Source: an uncultured Lachnospiraceae bacterium (GTDB lineage Bacteria > Bacillota > Clostridia > Lachnospirales > Lachnospiraceae). Taken from it: a stretch of DNA of 64,000 bases. The notes beneath the pieces were generated by a model. The model saw only the letters and a program-made list of their open reading frames with translations, searched no databases and was not told the DNA's origin. Positions 1 to 7,877 of the stretch are shown here, in pieces. Where the stretch lies: NCBI GenBank assembly GCA_910584205.1, contig CAJUAA010000013.1, positions 24,432-88,431 on the forward strand. The letters are read 5' to 3'. The position numbers and the translations under genes are program-made. Each line of letters opens with the position of its first letter. Position 1 is the stretch's first letter.

Positions 1-66
1 TGATTCCCCGCTTTCTTTGGTTTCCATACCATTATAGCTTTTTCGATCCAAAACGACAACTGTTAC

Positions 67-95
67 TTTTCACATGTCCGAAGCCATGCTATAAT
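67..95 (+). promoter_or_regulatory. sigma-A promoter for the nitroreductase gene
   Basis: A -35 like TTTTCA (67-72) and a perfect -10 TATAAT (90-95) are separated by 17 bp, about 100 bp before the gene at 196. The leader between them is not obviously structured. Confidence 0.55.
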
Positions 96-195
96 TGTCC
101 AGACAGATCATCGAAACCTGCAGCCTGTCTGAAAACATACAGGAAACTCAATGTAAAATCCATATAAACACCAGGAAAGAAAAGGAGGAAATTCC

Positions 196-981
196 ATGAA
201 CGACAAAACCAGATACGAGATTATGAAAAACCGGGAGCTTTTGAAAGGATATCATGCAGCGGACGCCGGTGCGGAAGAGACCGATCAGCAGCAGAAGCTG
301 CCTTCCATTCCCTGCCTTCAGGAAAAAAGGGGAACCGACACCATTCCGCTCCCCACGGACTACGCGTCTCTGTCTTTTTCCGGAAACATCTTGAAGCTGA
401 TCAGCGGGCGGGAAAGCAGGAGGACCTATGCCGACGCCCCTCTGTCTCTCCTGGAGCTGTCCTTCCTTCTGTGGAGCACCCAGGGAGTCCGCCGTTTTGC
501 CGGACACAAAAACCCGGTCACCTTCCGGAATGTCCCATCGGCCGGTTCCCGCCACAGCTTTGAGACCTTCCTGTTCGTCCATCAGGTGGACGGATTGAAA
601 AAGGGCATCTATCACTATCTTCCGCAGGAACACGAACTGGAGTTCTGGAATAACCGCTCTGATTTTGACGAAGAACTGAAGGACGCCCTCTGCGGACAGC
701 AGTTTGCCGCCTCCGCCCCGGTTCTCTTTGTATGGGCCTCCATCCCCTACCGGATGGAATGGCGCTATGGACAAAAAGCTGCCAAATACCTTCTGATCGA
801 CGCCGGGCATGTGTGCGAAAACCTGTATCTGGCCTGCGAATCCATCGGCTGCGGCACCTGCGCCGTCGGCGCCTACGATCAGGACCGGATGGACGATCTT
901 CTGGGATTTCCGCCCGGCCCCTCCGCGGACAGGAACTATATCTGCACGGTCTATGCCGCTCCGGTGGGGAGAAAAGCCTGA
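196..981 (+). CDS. nitroreductase / SagB-type dehydrogenase family protein
   Basis: A 261-residue protein of the FMN-dependent nitroreductase fold, closest in outline to SagB/ThcOx-type stand-alone oxidoreductases. The N-terminal ~60 residues are a variable extension. The segment with RESRRTYADAPLSLLELSFL is the usual FMN-binding start of the fold, and the C-terminal half carries the typical AKYLLIDAGHVCENLYLA helix and IGCGTCAVGAY loop. Start ATG follows AAAGGAGG at 7-8 nt. No cyclodehydratase or precursor peptide gene is adjacent, so a role in azoline oxidation is not supported; a soluble NAD(P)H-linked reductase of unknown substrate is the safer reading. The gene is monocistronic and converges on a minus-strand operon. 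Confidence 0.8.
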   Translation: MNDKTRYEIMKNRELLKGYHAADAGAEETDQQQKLPSIPCLQEKRGTDTIPLPTDYASLSFSGNILKLISGRESRRTYADAPLSLLELSFLLWSTQGVRRFAGHKNPVTFRNVPSAGSRHSFETFLFVHQVDGLKKGIYHYLPQEHELEFWNNRSDFDEELKDALCGQQFAASAPVLFVWASIPYRMEWRYGQKAAKYLLIDAGHVCENLYLACESIGCGTCAVGAYDQDRMDDLLGFPPGPSADRNYICTVYAAPVGRKA

Positions 982-985
982 CAGC

Positions 986-1213
986 TTATGCGCAGTCCTG
1001 TTCCAGCACCACTTGAATAAACTTCCTCATCAGAGGAATATACGTAAGCACAAAAACCGCGGAAGCCGCAACGGAAGCCGCTTTCCTGCCTTTGGCAGGA
1101 ATCTGCATGCCCGCCAGAAGCCCCATGGAAAACAGACAGAATTTCAGTAAAGTCATATCCTTCCAGCTGCTTTTCTGCAGATACCGGTCCGCGTACATAA
1201 ATAGTTTTTTCAT
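986..1213 (-). CDS. small two-helix membrane protein
   Basis: A 75-residue protein with a basic N-terminal amphipathic part (YADRYLQKSSWKDM) followed by two hydrophobic segments at about 25-42 and 50-68. It resembles a small clostridial family often labelled 'permease of phosphate ABC transporter', a label with no functional basis that I know of. Start chosen at the ATG beginning MKKLFMYADRY because AAAGGAGG lies 8 nt upstream; an upstream in-frame ATG at 1234 would overlap that site. It is the last gene of a three-gene operon (GNAT, DHFR-like, this), 17 bp after the previous stop. Confidence 0.65.
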   Translation of the reverse strand: MKKLFMYADRYLQKSSWKDMTLLKFCLFSMGLLAGMQIPAKGRKAASVAASAVFVLTYIPLMRKFIQVVLEQDCA

Positions 1214-1230
1214 TCGTGTCAACCTCCTTT

Positions 1231-1788
1231 TCATTGGTTTGATGAGTGGACAGTTCCTCTTCGTTCATATATAAGGTCCGTGATCCCGTTATAGCTCTGG
1301 GTCTTAACCAGCTTCAGCGGGATCCGGCTTCCGTTCTCTCCAAACAGGCGAATCCCGTTTCCCAGCAGTATGGGAATCACAGAAATGTAATAGACATCTA
1401 TCAGATCTTCCTTCCAAAGCTGTTGTACCAGATCAGCGCCGCCGCAGATCCAGATCGCCTTTCCTTCTTTTTCTCTCAGAGACCGTATGAGCCTGCAGGG
1501 ATCTTCCGCCGAAAACCGTATATTTTCTGCGGAAGCGGGAACTTCTCTGCGGGTGATCACACAGCTGGTCAGATCGCGGTAAACCCATTCATCCGGCGAC
1601 AGCTCCGTCACGATCTGATCATACGTATTTCTGCCCATGACCACCGTATCCACATGAACGATAAATTCTGAATACGTATCCCGCATCTCACTGTCGTCCC
1701 CATGGCCGCCCAGCCAGTCAACGCCGCCTTCCCGGTCCGCGATATAACCATCCAGACTCATGGCGATAAACAAGATCACTTTCCTCAT
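1231..1788 (-). CDS. dihydrofolate reductase-like (RibD C-terminal/YyaP family) protein
   Basis: A 185-residue protein of the bacterial bifunctional deaminase-reductase C-terminal (RibD_C) fold. Seen directly: the opening MRKVILFIAMSLDGYIADREG, the VVMGRNTYDQIV motif near residue 50, and the WICGGADLVQQL NADPH-binding loop near residue 115. Family members are mostly uncharacterised reductases rather than true folate enzymes; no thymidylate synthase gene is nearby. Its ATG overlaps the stop of the upstream GNAT gene (ATGA overlap), so the two are translationally coupled. Confidence 0.8.
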   Translation of the reverse strand: MRKVILFIAMSLDGYIADREGGVDWLGGHGDDSEMRDTYSEFIVHVDTVVMGRNTYDQIVTELSPDEWVYRDLTSCVITRREVPASAENIRFSAEDPCRLIRSLREKEGKAIWICGGADLVQQLWKEDLIDVYYISVIPILLGNGIRLFGENGSRIPLKLVKTQSYNGITDLIYERRGTVHSSNQ

Positions 1789-2249
1789 CTGCAGTTCTCC
1801 TTTTCCATCACATAATTCCCAAGCGCGACTCCTCCCCTGACTGCAGTCTGCTCCCGTAAAAGCCGGTATCCCCTGGCCAGGAAAAACGGCTTTGCAGTGA
1901 TGGACGCATGGGTAAGAATACGCTCCGCCTTTGCCGCGCCTTCCAGACGGTCGCAGATCGTTGTGGCGACACCCTGTCTCTGATGGTCCTTATGGACGTA
2001 CAGCCGGTCCAGATATCCTGCCTTGTCCATATCTCCAAAACCGACAATCTTGTCGTTTATAAAAGCAACCACTGTATCATGCGTGAGGAAAGACCGGTTC
2101 CATGCATCCAGGTCCACGCTGCCTGCGGCCCAGGCCAAAAGCTGTTCTTCTGTATAATCTCCTGCATTGACTGTATGAACCGTCTCATAAAACAAGTCTG
2201 CCAGAACCTGGCAGTCTGCCGGCCGGTAGCTTCTGAGCTTCCAATTCAT
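1785..2249 (-). CDS. GNAT family N-acetyltransferase
   Basis: A 154-residue single GNAT domain. The acetyl-CoA-binding motif A is seen as LYVHKDHQRQGVATTICDRLE (beta4-alpha3, about residues 84-104), preceded by the beta-strand VGFGDMDKAGYLD and followed by the C-terminal FFLARGYRLL motif. Substrate unknown; small-molecule or peptide amine acetylation is the family role. First gene of the operon with the DHFR-like protein and the small membrane peptide. Confidence 0.85.
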   Translation of the reverse strand: MNWKLRSYRPADCQVLADLFYETVHTVNAGDYTEEQLLAWAAGSVDLDAWNRSFLTHDTVVAFINDKIVGFGDMDKAGYLDRLYVHKDHQRQGVATTICDRLEGAAKAERILTHASITAKPFFLARGYRLLREQTAVRGGVALGNYVMEKENCR

Positions 2250-2306
2250 CTATCTGAACCTCCGGTAAAAAGTCCATACCGAGACGCCGCGCAGCCAATA
2301 CCCTGT

Positions 2307-3305
2307 TTACATTTTTTCATCCGGCATTTCCCCCGTCAAAACCGGCTCCTCCGAAAGGATCCGAACCGCAATCTCCCTTGCCGCCGCGCTGGACACATCC
2401 CTGTCTTCTTTCTGCCCCAGATAGACGCAGAAATACACCTCCTTTTCCTCATATTCCGCAAACCCGGTAAACCAGGCGTTCACGACGATTCCCTGAGCCA
2501 TGCCCATCCCGGTCTTTCCGTAGATCAGCGGCGCTGTCTGCTCCTGACCCTCCAACAGCATGACCTTCTTTAATTCCCTTCTGGTTTCCTCCGAACAGAC
2601 AGAATCCTCCCCGAAGATGCGTTCCATCACTTCTGTCTGCTCTCTCGGTGAAATCAGCAGAGACGATTCGAGCCAGAATCCGGTCAGCGCACGATTGTTG
2701 TTATTCGTATTCAACCGCCCCTCCCAGTCGGAGATATCGCAGTTTCCATAGGAAAGTTCCTCCAGAACCTCCTGCATCCGCTCCTGTCCAATCTCATCAA
2801 TCACTTCCCGAAAATACCAGACGCAGGAGGCCCGGAACGCATCCGGAAAGTCAATATCCCGGTTCCACTGCTCATTCCAGAAAATCTCTCCGCTCCACGT
2901 ACGGGTGGACTGTTCCGGATGAAACAGACCGTCTTCCAGCGCAGCCAGAGACGAGACGATCTTAAAAGTAGAACACGGAGAACGTCTGATCCGGGCAAGC
3001 TCTTCATTGTAAATCAGATACCGGCCAGCAGCAGCATCATACACCACCGCCGCCCCGTTCAAACCGTCAAAATATCCGGACCAGTCCATACTGATAACTT
3101 CCGGATCCTGCACCTCACTGCCGGACGGCATCTCTTCCTCTCTCTCCGGCGGCAGCAAAATCTCTTCTCTTTCTTCCGCTTCTATCTCTTCATTGACCGG
3201 CTCCTTCTCTTCTGCAGCAGGCGTCTGACTGCGTGAACAGCCAATAAGCGCTGCTGCGCCAAAAACAAGCAGGCCGATCCGAATCCTGTATGTCCATTTT
3301 TTCAT
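2307..3305 (-). CDS. class D (OXA-type) beta-lactamase, lipoprotein
   Basis: A 332-residue serine beta-lactamase/penicillin-recognising protein. A signal peptide ends in the lipobox LIGC (Cys23), followed by a Glu-rich linker to about residue 70. Class D motifs occur in order: STFK with catalytic Ser112 and the Lys115 that is carboxylated in the family, SCV (SxV), YGN (in LSYGNCD), WLES and KTG (in YGKTGMG). This matches the intrinsic lipoprotein class D enzymes of clostridia and bacilli more than BlaR1 sensors, because there is no M56 domain. It is expected to sit on the outer face of the membrane and hydrolyse beta-lactams; activity is inferred. No BlaI/BlaR1 pair is adjacent. Confidence 0.85.
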   Translation of the reverse strand: MKKWTYRIRIGLLVFGAAALIGCSRSQTPAAEEKEPVNEEIEAEEREEILLPPEREEEMPSGSEVQDPEVISMDWSGYFDGLNGAAVVYDAAAGRYLIYNEELARIRRSPCSTFKIVSSLAALEDGLFHPEQSTRTWSGEIFWNEQWNRDIDFPDAFRASCVWYFREVIDEIGQERMQEVLEELSYGNCDISDWEGRLNTNNNNRALTGFWLESSLLISPREQTEVMERIFGEDSVCSEETRRELKKVMLLEGQEQTAPLIYGKTGMGMAQGIVVNAWFTGFAEYEEKEVYFCVYLGQKEDRDVSSAAAREIAVRILSEEPVLTGEMPDEKM

Positions 3306-3436
3306 AATTAATCATTTTTCCTTTCACACTGGTACAGGCAGACACAGAAAATCCGTGTGCCCTGAATCGTTTATACCTCTGATTATAAAATAGCCGCCTG
3401 CTGTTTTCAACGCACACTTATATTAAATTTTCTGAA

Positions 3437-3465
3437 TTGACGCTTATATCTTTTCAGGGTATACT
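3437..3465 (+). promoter_or_regulatory. sigma-A promoter for the sugar acetyltransferase gene
   Basis: TTGACG (3437-3442) and TATACT (3460-3465) with an exact 17-bp spacer, 71 bp before the start at 3537. Confidence 0.7.
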
Positions 3466-3536
3466 GAATTTCACCAGATACTTCGTTTTTACAAGTCTGC
3501 TATCCGAATTCAAAGAAATTTCAAAGGAGACAAACC

Positions 3537-4136
3537 ATGACCGAAAGAGAAAAAATGCCTGCCGGGCAGCTTTACGACTGCGGCGATCCAGAGCTTCTGG
3601 CTCAGTGGCATAAGGCAAAAGACCTGATCCGGAACTACAATCAGGCAGATTCCGCGGACGCGCAGACAAAAGACCGGATCCTCTCTGAACTTCTGGGAGG
3701 CAGAGGCAAAAACCTCTGGATCACCGCTCCGTTCTATGCTGACTATGGAAACAATATTTATTTTGGAAATAACTGTGAAGTGAACATGAACTGTACGTTT
3801 CTGGACGACAACCGGATCGTCATCGGCGACAACGCGCTCATTGCCCCCAACGTACAGATCTATACCGCCTTTCATCCCACCAGCGCCGCAGAGCGCTTCG
3901 GACCGCCCCGGGAAGACGGTTCCTTTGCATTCTGCAAAACGCAGACCGCCCCGGTAATCATCGGAGACAACGTATGGACCGGCGGCGGAGCTGTCCTGCT
4001 GCCCGGCGTCACCATCGGCAGCAACACCGTCATCGGCAGGCGTACTCTATCTCATAATCAATTCCCAGAAGGCTTGCCCGTAAAAGCACGAAAATATTCG
4101 TTGAGCAATGTTCTGTCCTCCTGCTGTTGTGATTGA
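3537..4136 (+). CDS. maltose/galactoside O-acetyltransferase family protein with replaced C-terminus
   Basis: Residues 1-165 are a typical sugar O-acetyltransferase: an N-terminal Mac domain (MTEREKMPAGQLYDCGDPEL), then left-handed beta-helix hexapeptide repeats (NIYFGNNCEVNMNCTFLDD), the active-site His in YTAFHPTSAAERF, and VIIGDNVWTGGGAVLLPGVTIG. The family normally continues with a last coil and a tail such as GAGSVVTKDIP. Here the reading after NTVIG changes to about 35 unrelated residues ending in CCCD. Base composition also changes at this point, so the 3' end has been lost to a rearrangement near 4040. Possibly inactive. The RBS AAAGGAG and a good promoter are intact. Confidence 0.7.
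   Translation: MTEREKMPAGQLYDCGDPELLAQWHKAKDLIRNYNQADSADAQTKDRILSELLGGRGKNLWITAPFYADYGNNIYFGNNCEVNMNCTFLDDNRIVIGDNALIAPNVQIYTAFHPTSAAERFGPPREDGSFAFCKTQTAPVIIGDNVWTGGGAVLLPGVTIGSNTVIGRRTLSHNQFPEGLPVKARKYSLSNVLSSCCCD
4058..4108 (-). pseudogene. 5' remnant of an unidentified gene
   Basis: On the minus strand GGAGG (4117-4121) precedes a TTG codon at 4108 by a normal distance and opens a 16-codon frame (MLNEYFRAFTGKPSGN) that stops at 4058, right beside the point where the acetyltransferase sequence breaks. It reads like the truncated beginning of a gene whose remainder was deleted when the two fragments were joined. The parent gene cannot be identified. Confidence 0.3.
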
Positions 4137-4201
4137 CTTTATTTTAACATTCTTATATCGAAAAATTTCAATATGATGTGCAAAAACAACCCGGTCCGCT
4201 C

Positions 4202-4750
4202 TCATCTTCCGAACAATATCATGCTGAAATAAACGACCGTATCTCCTCCGTAATTCCAGCACAGCCCCATCTCCTCCGCCAGCTGCATAATCACGATCCC
4301 GTGACTCTCCAGGGAGGACAGGCGTTCCTCCGGATGACGGCACGGCTCCTCCGGGCAGGCGCATTTCTCACAGATGGCGCATCCGGTGGACAGCATATAA
4401 AAATCCCCCATTTTCCCGTTCAGTTCCGCCCGGATCTTCCTGCTGATCTCTTCATGACTGCTCTTTGCACGCAGACAGACCTCCTTATCCCATGCATTCT
4501 CCACCTCAACTACTGTTGAAAAGAGGAAAAAGTTCCGGTACTGCCGGCATTTGTCGATATTTTCACAAACATCCCCGCAGTAAGGCGGACACGCCCAGGA
4601 ATGTCCGTAGCGCTCACAGTCCGTTTCGCATATATACCGTACCTTATCCGAAAAAGGGATCTGGCTTGTATCCCCGAAACAGTACTCGCAGACTGGATAA
4701 GACAGTGCGATTGACTCTATGATCTCCTTTTTTTCCTGTTCTGTTTTCAT
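4202..4750 (-). CDS. DUF2284 cysteine-rich metal-binding protein
   Basis: A 182-residue soluble protein with many conserved cysteines: CEYCFGD, CETDCERYGHSWACPPYCGD, and CAICEKCACPEEPCRHP near residue 130. This is the pattern of DUF2284, predicted to bind metal or an Fe-S cluster; no biochemical role is established that I know of. The start was set at MKTEQEKKEI, which has AGAAAGG upstream; a longer version from 4777 lacks a ribosome site. It is flanked by AT-rich intergenic DNA and no operon partner is evident. Confidence 0.75.
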   Translation of the reverse strand: MKTEQEKKEIIESIALSYPVCEYCFGDTSQIPFSDKVRYICETDCERYGHSWACPPYCGDVCENIDKCRQYRNFFLFSTVVEVENAWDKEVCLRAKSSHEEISRKIRAELNGKMGDFYMLSTGCAICEKCACPEEPCRHPEERLSSLESHGIVIMQLAEEMGLCWNYGGDTVVYFSMILFGR

Positions 4751-4870
4751 ATTTTCAGCCTTTCTTTTTCCTGCCATATTTTTGGTTCTTGACCAGATTC
4801 AGTTCCGCCATAACCATACCTCATCTATTGTATTTGTCTTTCGATTCACAATCTGCGATTCCCATTATAT

Positions 4871-6550
4871 TTATACTGTCCTTATTTTCCTTATTAACAG
4901 TACAGGGCTTATTAAATTGCAATCACCTGAATTTCCCAACAGTTCTGCAGCAAACCATCTCGCAGCATTTGTGTTTCCTTCGCAGAAAATACGGCCTTCT
5001 TTACGTAATTCGCGCAGCAATATTTGAAGTTGACCGCGATTATGTCCTGGCAGGACCTGATAAAGTTCTTTTAACGGCGTTCCTTCTCTTCCATTATTAC
5101 GTATGTGTTTCAAAAGCAATTCTTTATTTGTTTCCCGATCTAATCCGACCATTCGCGTATGAACACCAGATTTTCCTATGGCACTATACAGACTACGGGC
5201 AAGAACATATTTACTGCGTCCTGTATGTTCCACAATCCCCAGATCTGTTAATCGTTTAAGCCGCGACCTCAGGTTCTCCGTCAAACCCATTTCATGATAA
5301 AGCGCATGGATCACCAGAAAATCACTGGTTGAGAGTATTTCCAGCTGCTCATTACCAATCTTGTTAATGACTGAAAGCATATTTTTGTCTATAACCAGTC
5401 CGTTTAATGTAATACTGACAAAACTGTCGTCTGTACCGACAAAATCCGGCAGCTGTTTTGCTTCTTTAATACTCAACTCATAGATAAGATTCATGCCCTG
5501 ACCAGAGCGTTCCACCAGTCCGCAAAGGGCAAGGATCTCCGCAATACGACGATTACGCGGCACTTGTCTGTCAAGAATATTATCAAGAGAAATACCATTC
5601 GGAAACCCGCCCGGGCTTTCTACCACAAGCCGGTCCTGATACTGACGGATAAATACACTTCCGCCCATTTGATAATTTCGATGACTTACGGCGTTCAAGA
5701 TTGCCTCTCTCACTACCCGCTCATTAAAAGTAGGAATATCATAAACAAAGAAGCCTTCCTGATAATGCTGTTTATTATTTCGCAGATTGATAAGTTCCCA
5801 GAGCCTGTCATAACAGGCGAAAAATCCAACCCGAAACTCTTCCCGTTGACTGGCTGGCCCCGACGCCTCTGACGAACGGTACTCAAATATAATTTCCGCC
5901 TGCGGCAAATATTTTCCAAGCGATTTCCGCTTTCCAAAAAGCGCAAGTGCAGCATAGGTGATTCCATCCTCGGTAACTGCTTCGCAGTCACGAAGGAGCT
6001 GTTCAACAGACAAACTCCCAAGCCTTTTATTACCGCTTTTTTCAATCCATCTGGTACGAAATGTTTCAATCGCGTTTTCATCCAGATCACTCATATCTGC
6101 AGCAGCACAAACACTGCCGGAAAAGTCAAAGCCTGTCTCCTCATAAATCCTGCGCCGAATCTTTTCCGGCATCGGAATCAGGCTGTCTCCTTCGTACCAC
6201 CACGCCACGCCATCAGCCTGCACAGGCAAACCAGCCGGACGACCTGCCACCTCAAAGACCAGAACACGTTTGCCTTCATAATCATAAATCTGAAAATCCA
6301 CCATAACTTTCAGCTTGTCGATCAAGCCTCTGCGTGTACGCTCCGGCTGTTCAAAAGCGGCACTTCCCACAACCTGGCGAGGACGCTTGTCAGTGATGCC
6401 AAATACCAGCCTGCCGCCGCCGCAATTTGCCAACACACAACAACATCGAACCGCTTCGTTTGCATCAAACCGTTTTTTTGCTTCTTTGAACTGGAACTGC
6501 TCGCCTTCTTTTACTTCCAGCAATTCCTTTATTGTAATTGGATTATGCAA
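4871..6550 (-). CDS. AlbA_2 (Schlafen-type) ATP-binding regulator-like protein
   Basis: A 559-residue protein. Residues ~10-120 are an AlbA_2 domain (GEQFQFKEAKK, then VLANCGGGRLVFGITD). Residues ~260-370 carry a GHKL-like ATPase signature (NERVVREAILNAVSHRNYQMGGS, FPNGISLDNIL, RSGQGMNLIYEL), the arrangement of COG2865 'predicted transcriptional regulators'. The C-terminal ~150 residues look like winged-helix DNA-binding modules. The start is TTG, 6 nt after an AGGA. The gene is clearly AT-richer than its neighbours, suggesting horizontal acquisition. Relatives occur as lone regulators and in defence islands; no partner gene is present here. Confidence 0.75.
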   Translation of the reverse strand: MHNPITIKELLEVKEGEQFQFKEAKKRFDANEAVRCCCVLANCGGGRLVFGITDKRPRQVVGSAAFEQPERTRRGLIDKLKVMVDFQIYDYEGKRVLVFEVAGRPAGLPVQADGVAWWYEGDSLIPMPEKIRRRIYEETGFDFSGSVCAAADMSDLDENAIETFRTRWIEKSGNKRLGSLSVEQLLRDCEAVTEDGITYAALALFGKRKSLGKYLPQAEIIFEYRSSEASGPASQREEFRVGFFACYDRLWELINLRNNKQHYQEGFFVYDIPTFNERVVREAILNAVSHRNYQMGGSVFIRQYQDRLVVESPGGFPNGISLDNILDRQVPRNRRIAEILALCGLVERSGQGMNLIYELSIKEAKQLPDFVGTDDSFVSITLNGLVIDKNMLSVINKIGNEQLEILSTSDFLVIHALYHEMGLTENLRSRLKRLTDLGIVEHTGRSKYVLARSLYSAIGKSGVHTRMVGLDRETNKELLLKHIRNNGREGTPLKELYQVLPGHNRGQLQILLRELRKEGRIFCEGNTNAARWFAAELLGNSGDCNLISPVLLIRKIRTV

Positions 6551-6627
6551 TGAAGTTCCTCCTCCATATATTTACACCATATTGTCATAACATATCGTTA
6601 CTTTTGCTTTCTCTGCCGGAACCCTCC

Positions 6628-7674
6628 TCACACAAACACATACGTTTTCAGACGCTCCATGGCCTCCATCACCTGGCTGTGCGGCAGCGCAAGGTTCATG
6701 CGGATAGTAAAGGGCCTGTGAAACGGGCGGCCGTCCTGCCACGCAACACCCACATCCCATCCGGCTTTCAGAAGATCATCCAGCGTTCTCTCCCGTTCCC
6801 TGCACCAGAGGGCGCAGTCCAGATACAGCATATAGGTTCCCTGCGGCTTTGCAAACTCCACCTCCGGAAAATGCTCCCACATATACTCGCATGCGTCGTT
6901 CACATTCCGGCTCAGGACCTGGCACAGCTCGTCCACCCATTCATGGCCTTCCGGCCTGTATGCTCCGATCAGGGCGTGCATGGACAGGACGTTCTGTGAA
7001 TTGTAATGGCATAACGAAGACTGTTTTCTCAGTCGGTCTCTCAGATATTTGTTATAAACAATATGATAAGAACAGGTCAGGCCAGCCAGATTGAACGTCT
7101 TGGTCGGCGCGTAGACGGAGATCGTCCGGTTTCCGGCGTCCTCCGATACCGTCTGGGTCGGGATATGCCGGTGTCCGTTCAGCAGCAGGTCCGACCATAT
7201 CTCATCCGAAATCACGATGCAGTCATTTTCCCTGTATACCTCCATCGCCTTCTCAAGTTCCCACTGCTCCCACACCCTCCCTGACGGATTGTGTGGAGAA
7301 CAGAACACCGCCAGATGGATGGCGTATTCCTTCAGTTTCCGGTCCATGTCCTCATAATCCATGCGCCAGATCCCGTCCTCATCCCGCACCAGATCGCTGA
7401 ACACCAGATGGTAGCCATGATTCTGCAGCGCTTCGGTAAAACCGATATAGGCCGGCGCGTGCAGCAGGATATGGCCGCCCGGGGAACAGAAGGCGCCCGC
7501 TGCCGACATCACGCAGCCCAGCACGCCGTTTTCATAACCGATCATCTCACTGGTAAGGCCGGTGACGTGATTCCGTGTCTCCTGCCAGCGGATGATCGAA
7601 GCAAAATATTCTTCACTTTCCCGGAAATATCCAAACAACGGATGGCGGGCGCGGGCGATCAAAGCCTCCACCAC
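6628..7674 (-). CDS. MalY/PatB-type PLP aminotransferase (C-S lyase), N-terminally truncated
   Basis: A 348-residue fold-type I PLP enzyme of the MalY/PatB group (cystathionine beta-lyase-like). Seen: HNPSGRVW, SDEIWSDLLL, the PLP-lysine motif APTKTFNLAGL and the C-terminal RMNLALP. Family members begin with about 40 more residues ending in a WVADMDF-like motif. Here the frame upstream reads KFATVPTVVEALIARA preceded by unrelated sequence, so the first ~40 residues are gone. The annotated start is a GTG with no proper ribosome site, although an AAAGGAG lies ~25 nt upstream as if the original start region had been deleted. Probably a pseudogene or a low-activity protein. Confidence 0.7.
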   Translation of the reverse strand: MVEALIARARHPLFGYFRESEEYFASIIRWQETRNHVTGLTSEMIGYENGVLGCVMSAAGAFCSPGGHILLHAPAYIGFTEALQNHGYHLVFSDLVRDEDGIWRMDYEDMDRKLKEYAIHLAVFCSPHNPSGRVWEQWELEKAMEVYRENDCIVISDEIWSDLLLNGHRHIPTQTVSEDAGNRTISVYAPTKTFNLAGLTCSYHIVYNKYLRDRLRKQSSLCHYNSQNVLSMHALIGAYRPEGHEWVDELCQVLSRNVNDACEYMWEHFPEVEFAKPQGTYMLYLDCALWCRERERTLDDLLKAGWDVGVAWQDGRPFHRPFTIRMNLALPHSQVMEAMERLKTYVFV

Positions 7675-7825
7675 CGTGGGAACCGTGGCGAATTTCTGAT
7701 CTGCTCCTTTGTCTGTCGCTGTACTGTTCAGTATAGCACAGACACCGGAAAAATGCGAGAAGGATCAGCCGCCGGAATGAAGCCTGGAATGAAGCCGCAA
7801 AAATAAGCCCGGCCATGAATCAACG

Positions 7826-7854
7826 AAAAAACAGCGGAGGGCAGCCCCCGCTGT
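7826..7854 (-). terminator. intrinsic terminator after the sugar operon
   Basis: On the minus strand ACAGCGG (7854-7848) pairs with CCGCTGT (7837-7831) and is followed at once by a run of six T. It lies 23 bp after the stop of the DUF4432 gene, the last gene of the operon. Confidence 0.8.
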
Positions 7855-7877
7855 CTTGTCTTCTGTCTGTTTTTCTG

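Noticed and set aside
115..150. Shared GAAACCTGCAG word at 115-125 and 12890-12903 as a regulatory motif
   Set aside because: Only two copies, with different flanks and unrelated downstream genes; too weak to claim.
3306..3440. BlaI operator upstream of the class D beta-lactamase
   Set aside because: A TACAGGCAGACA segment is present, but no TACA/TGTA dyad like the one at 24921-24970 was seen.
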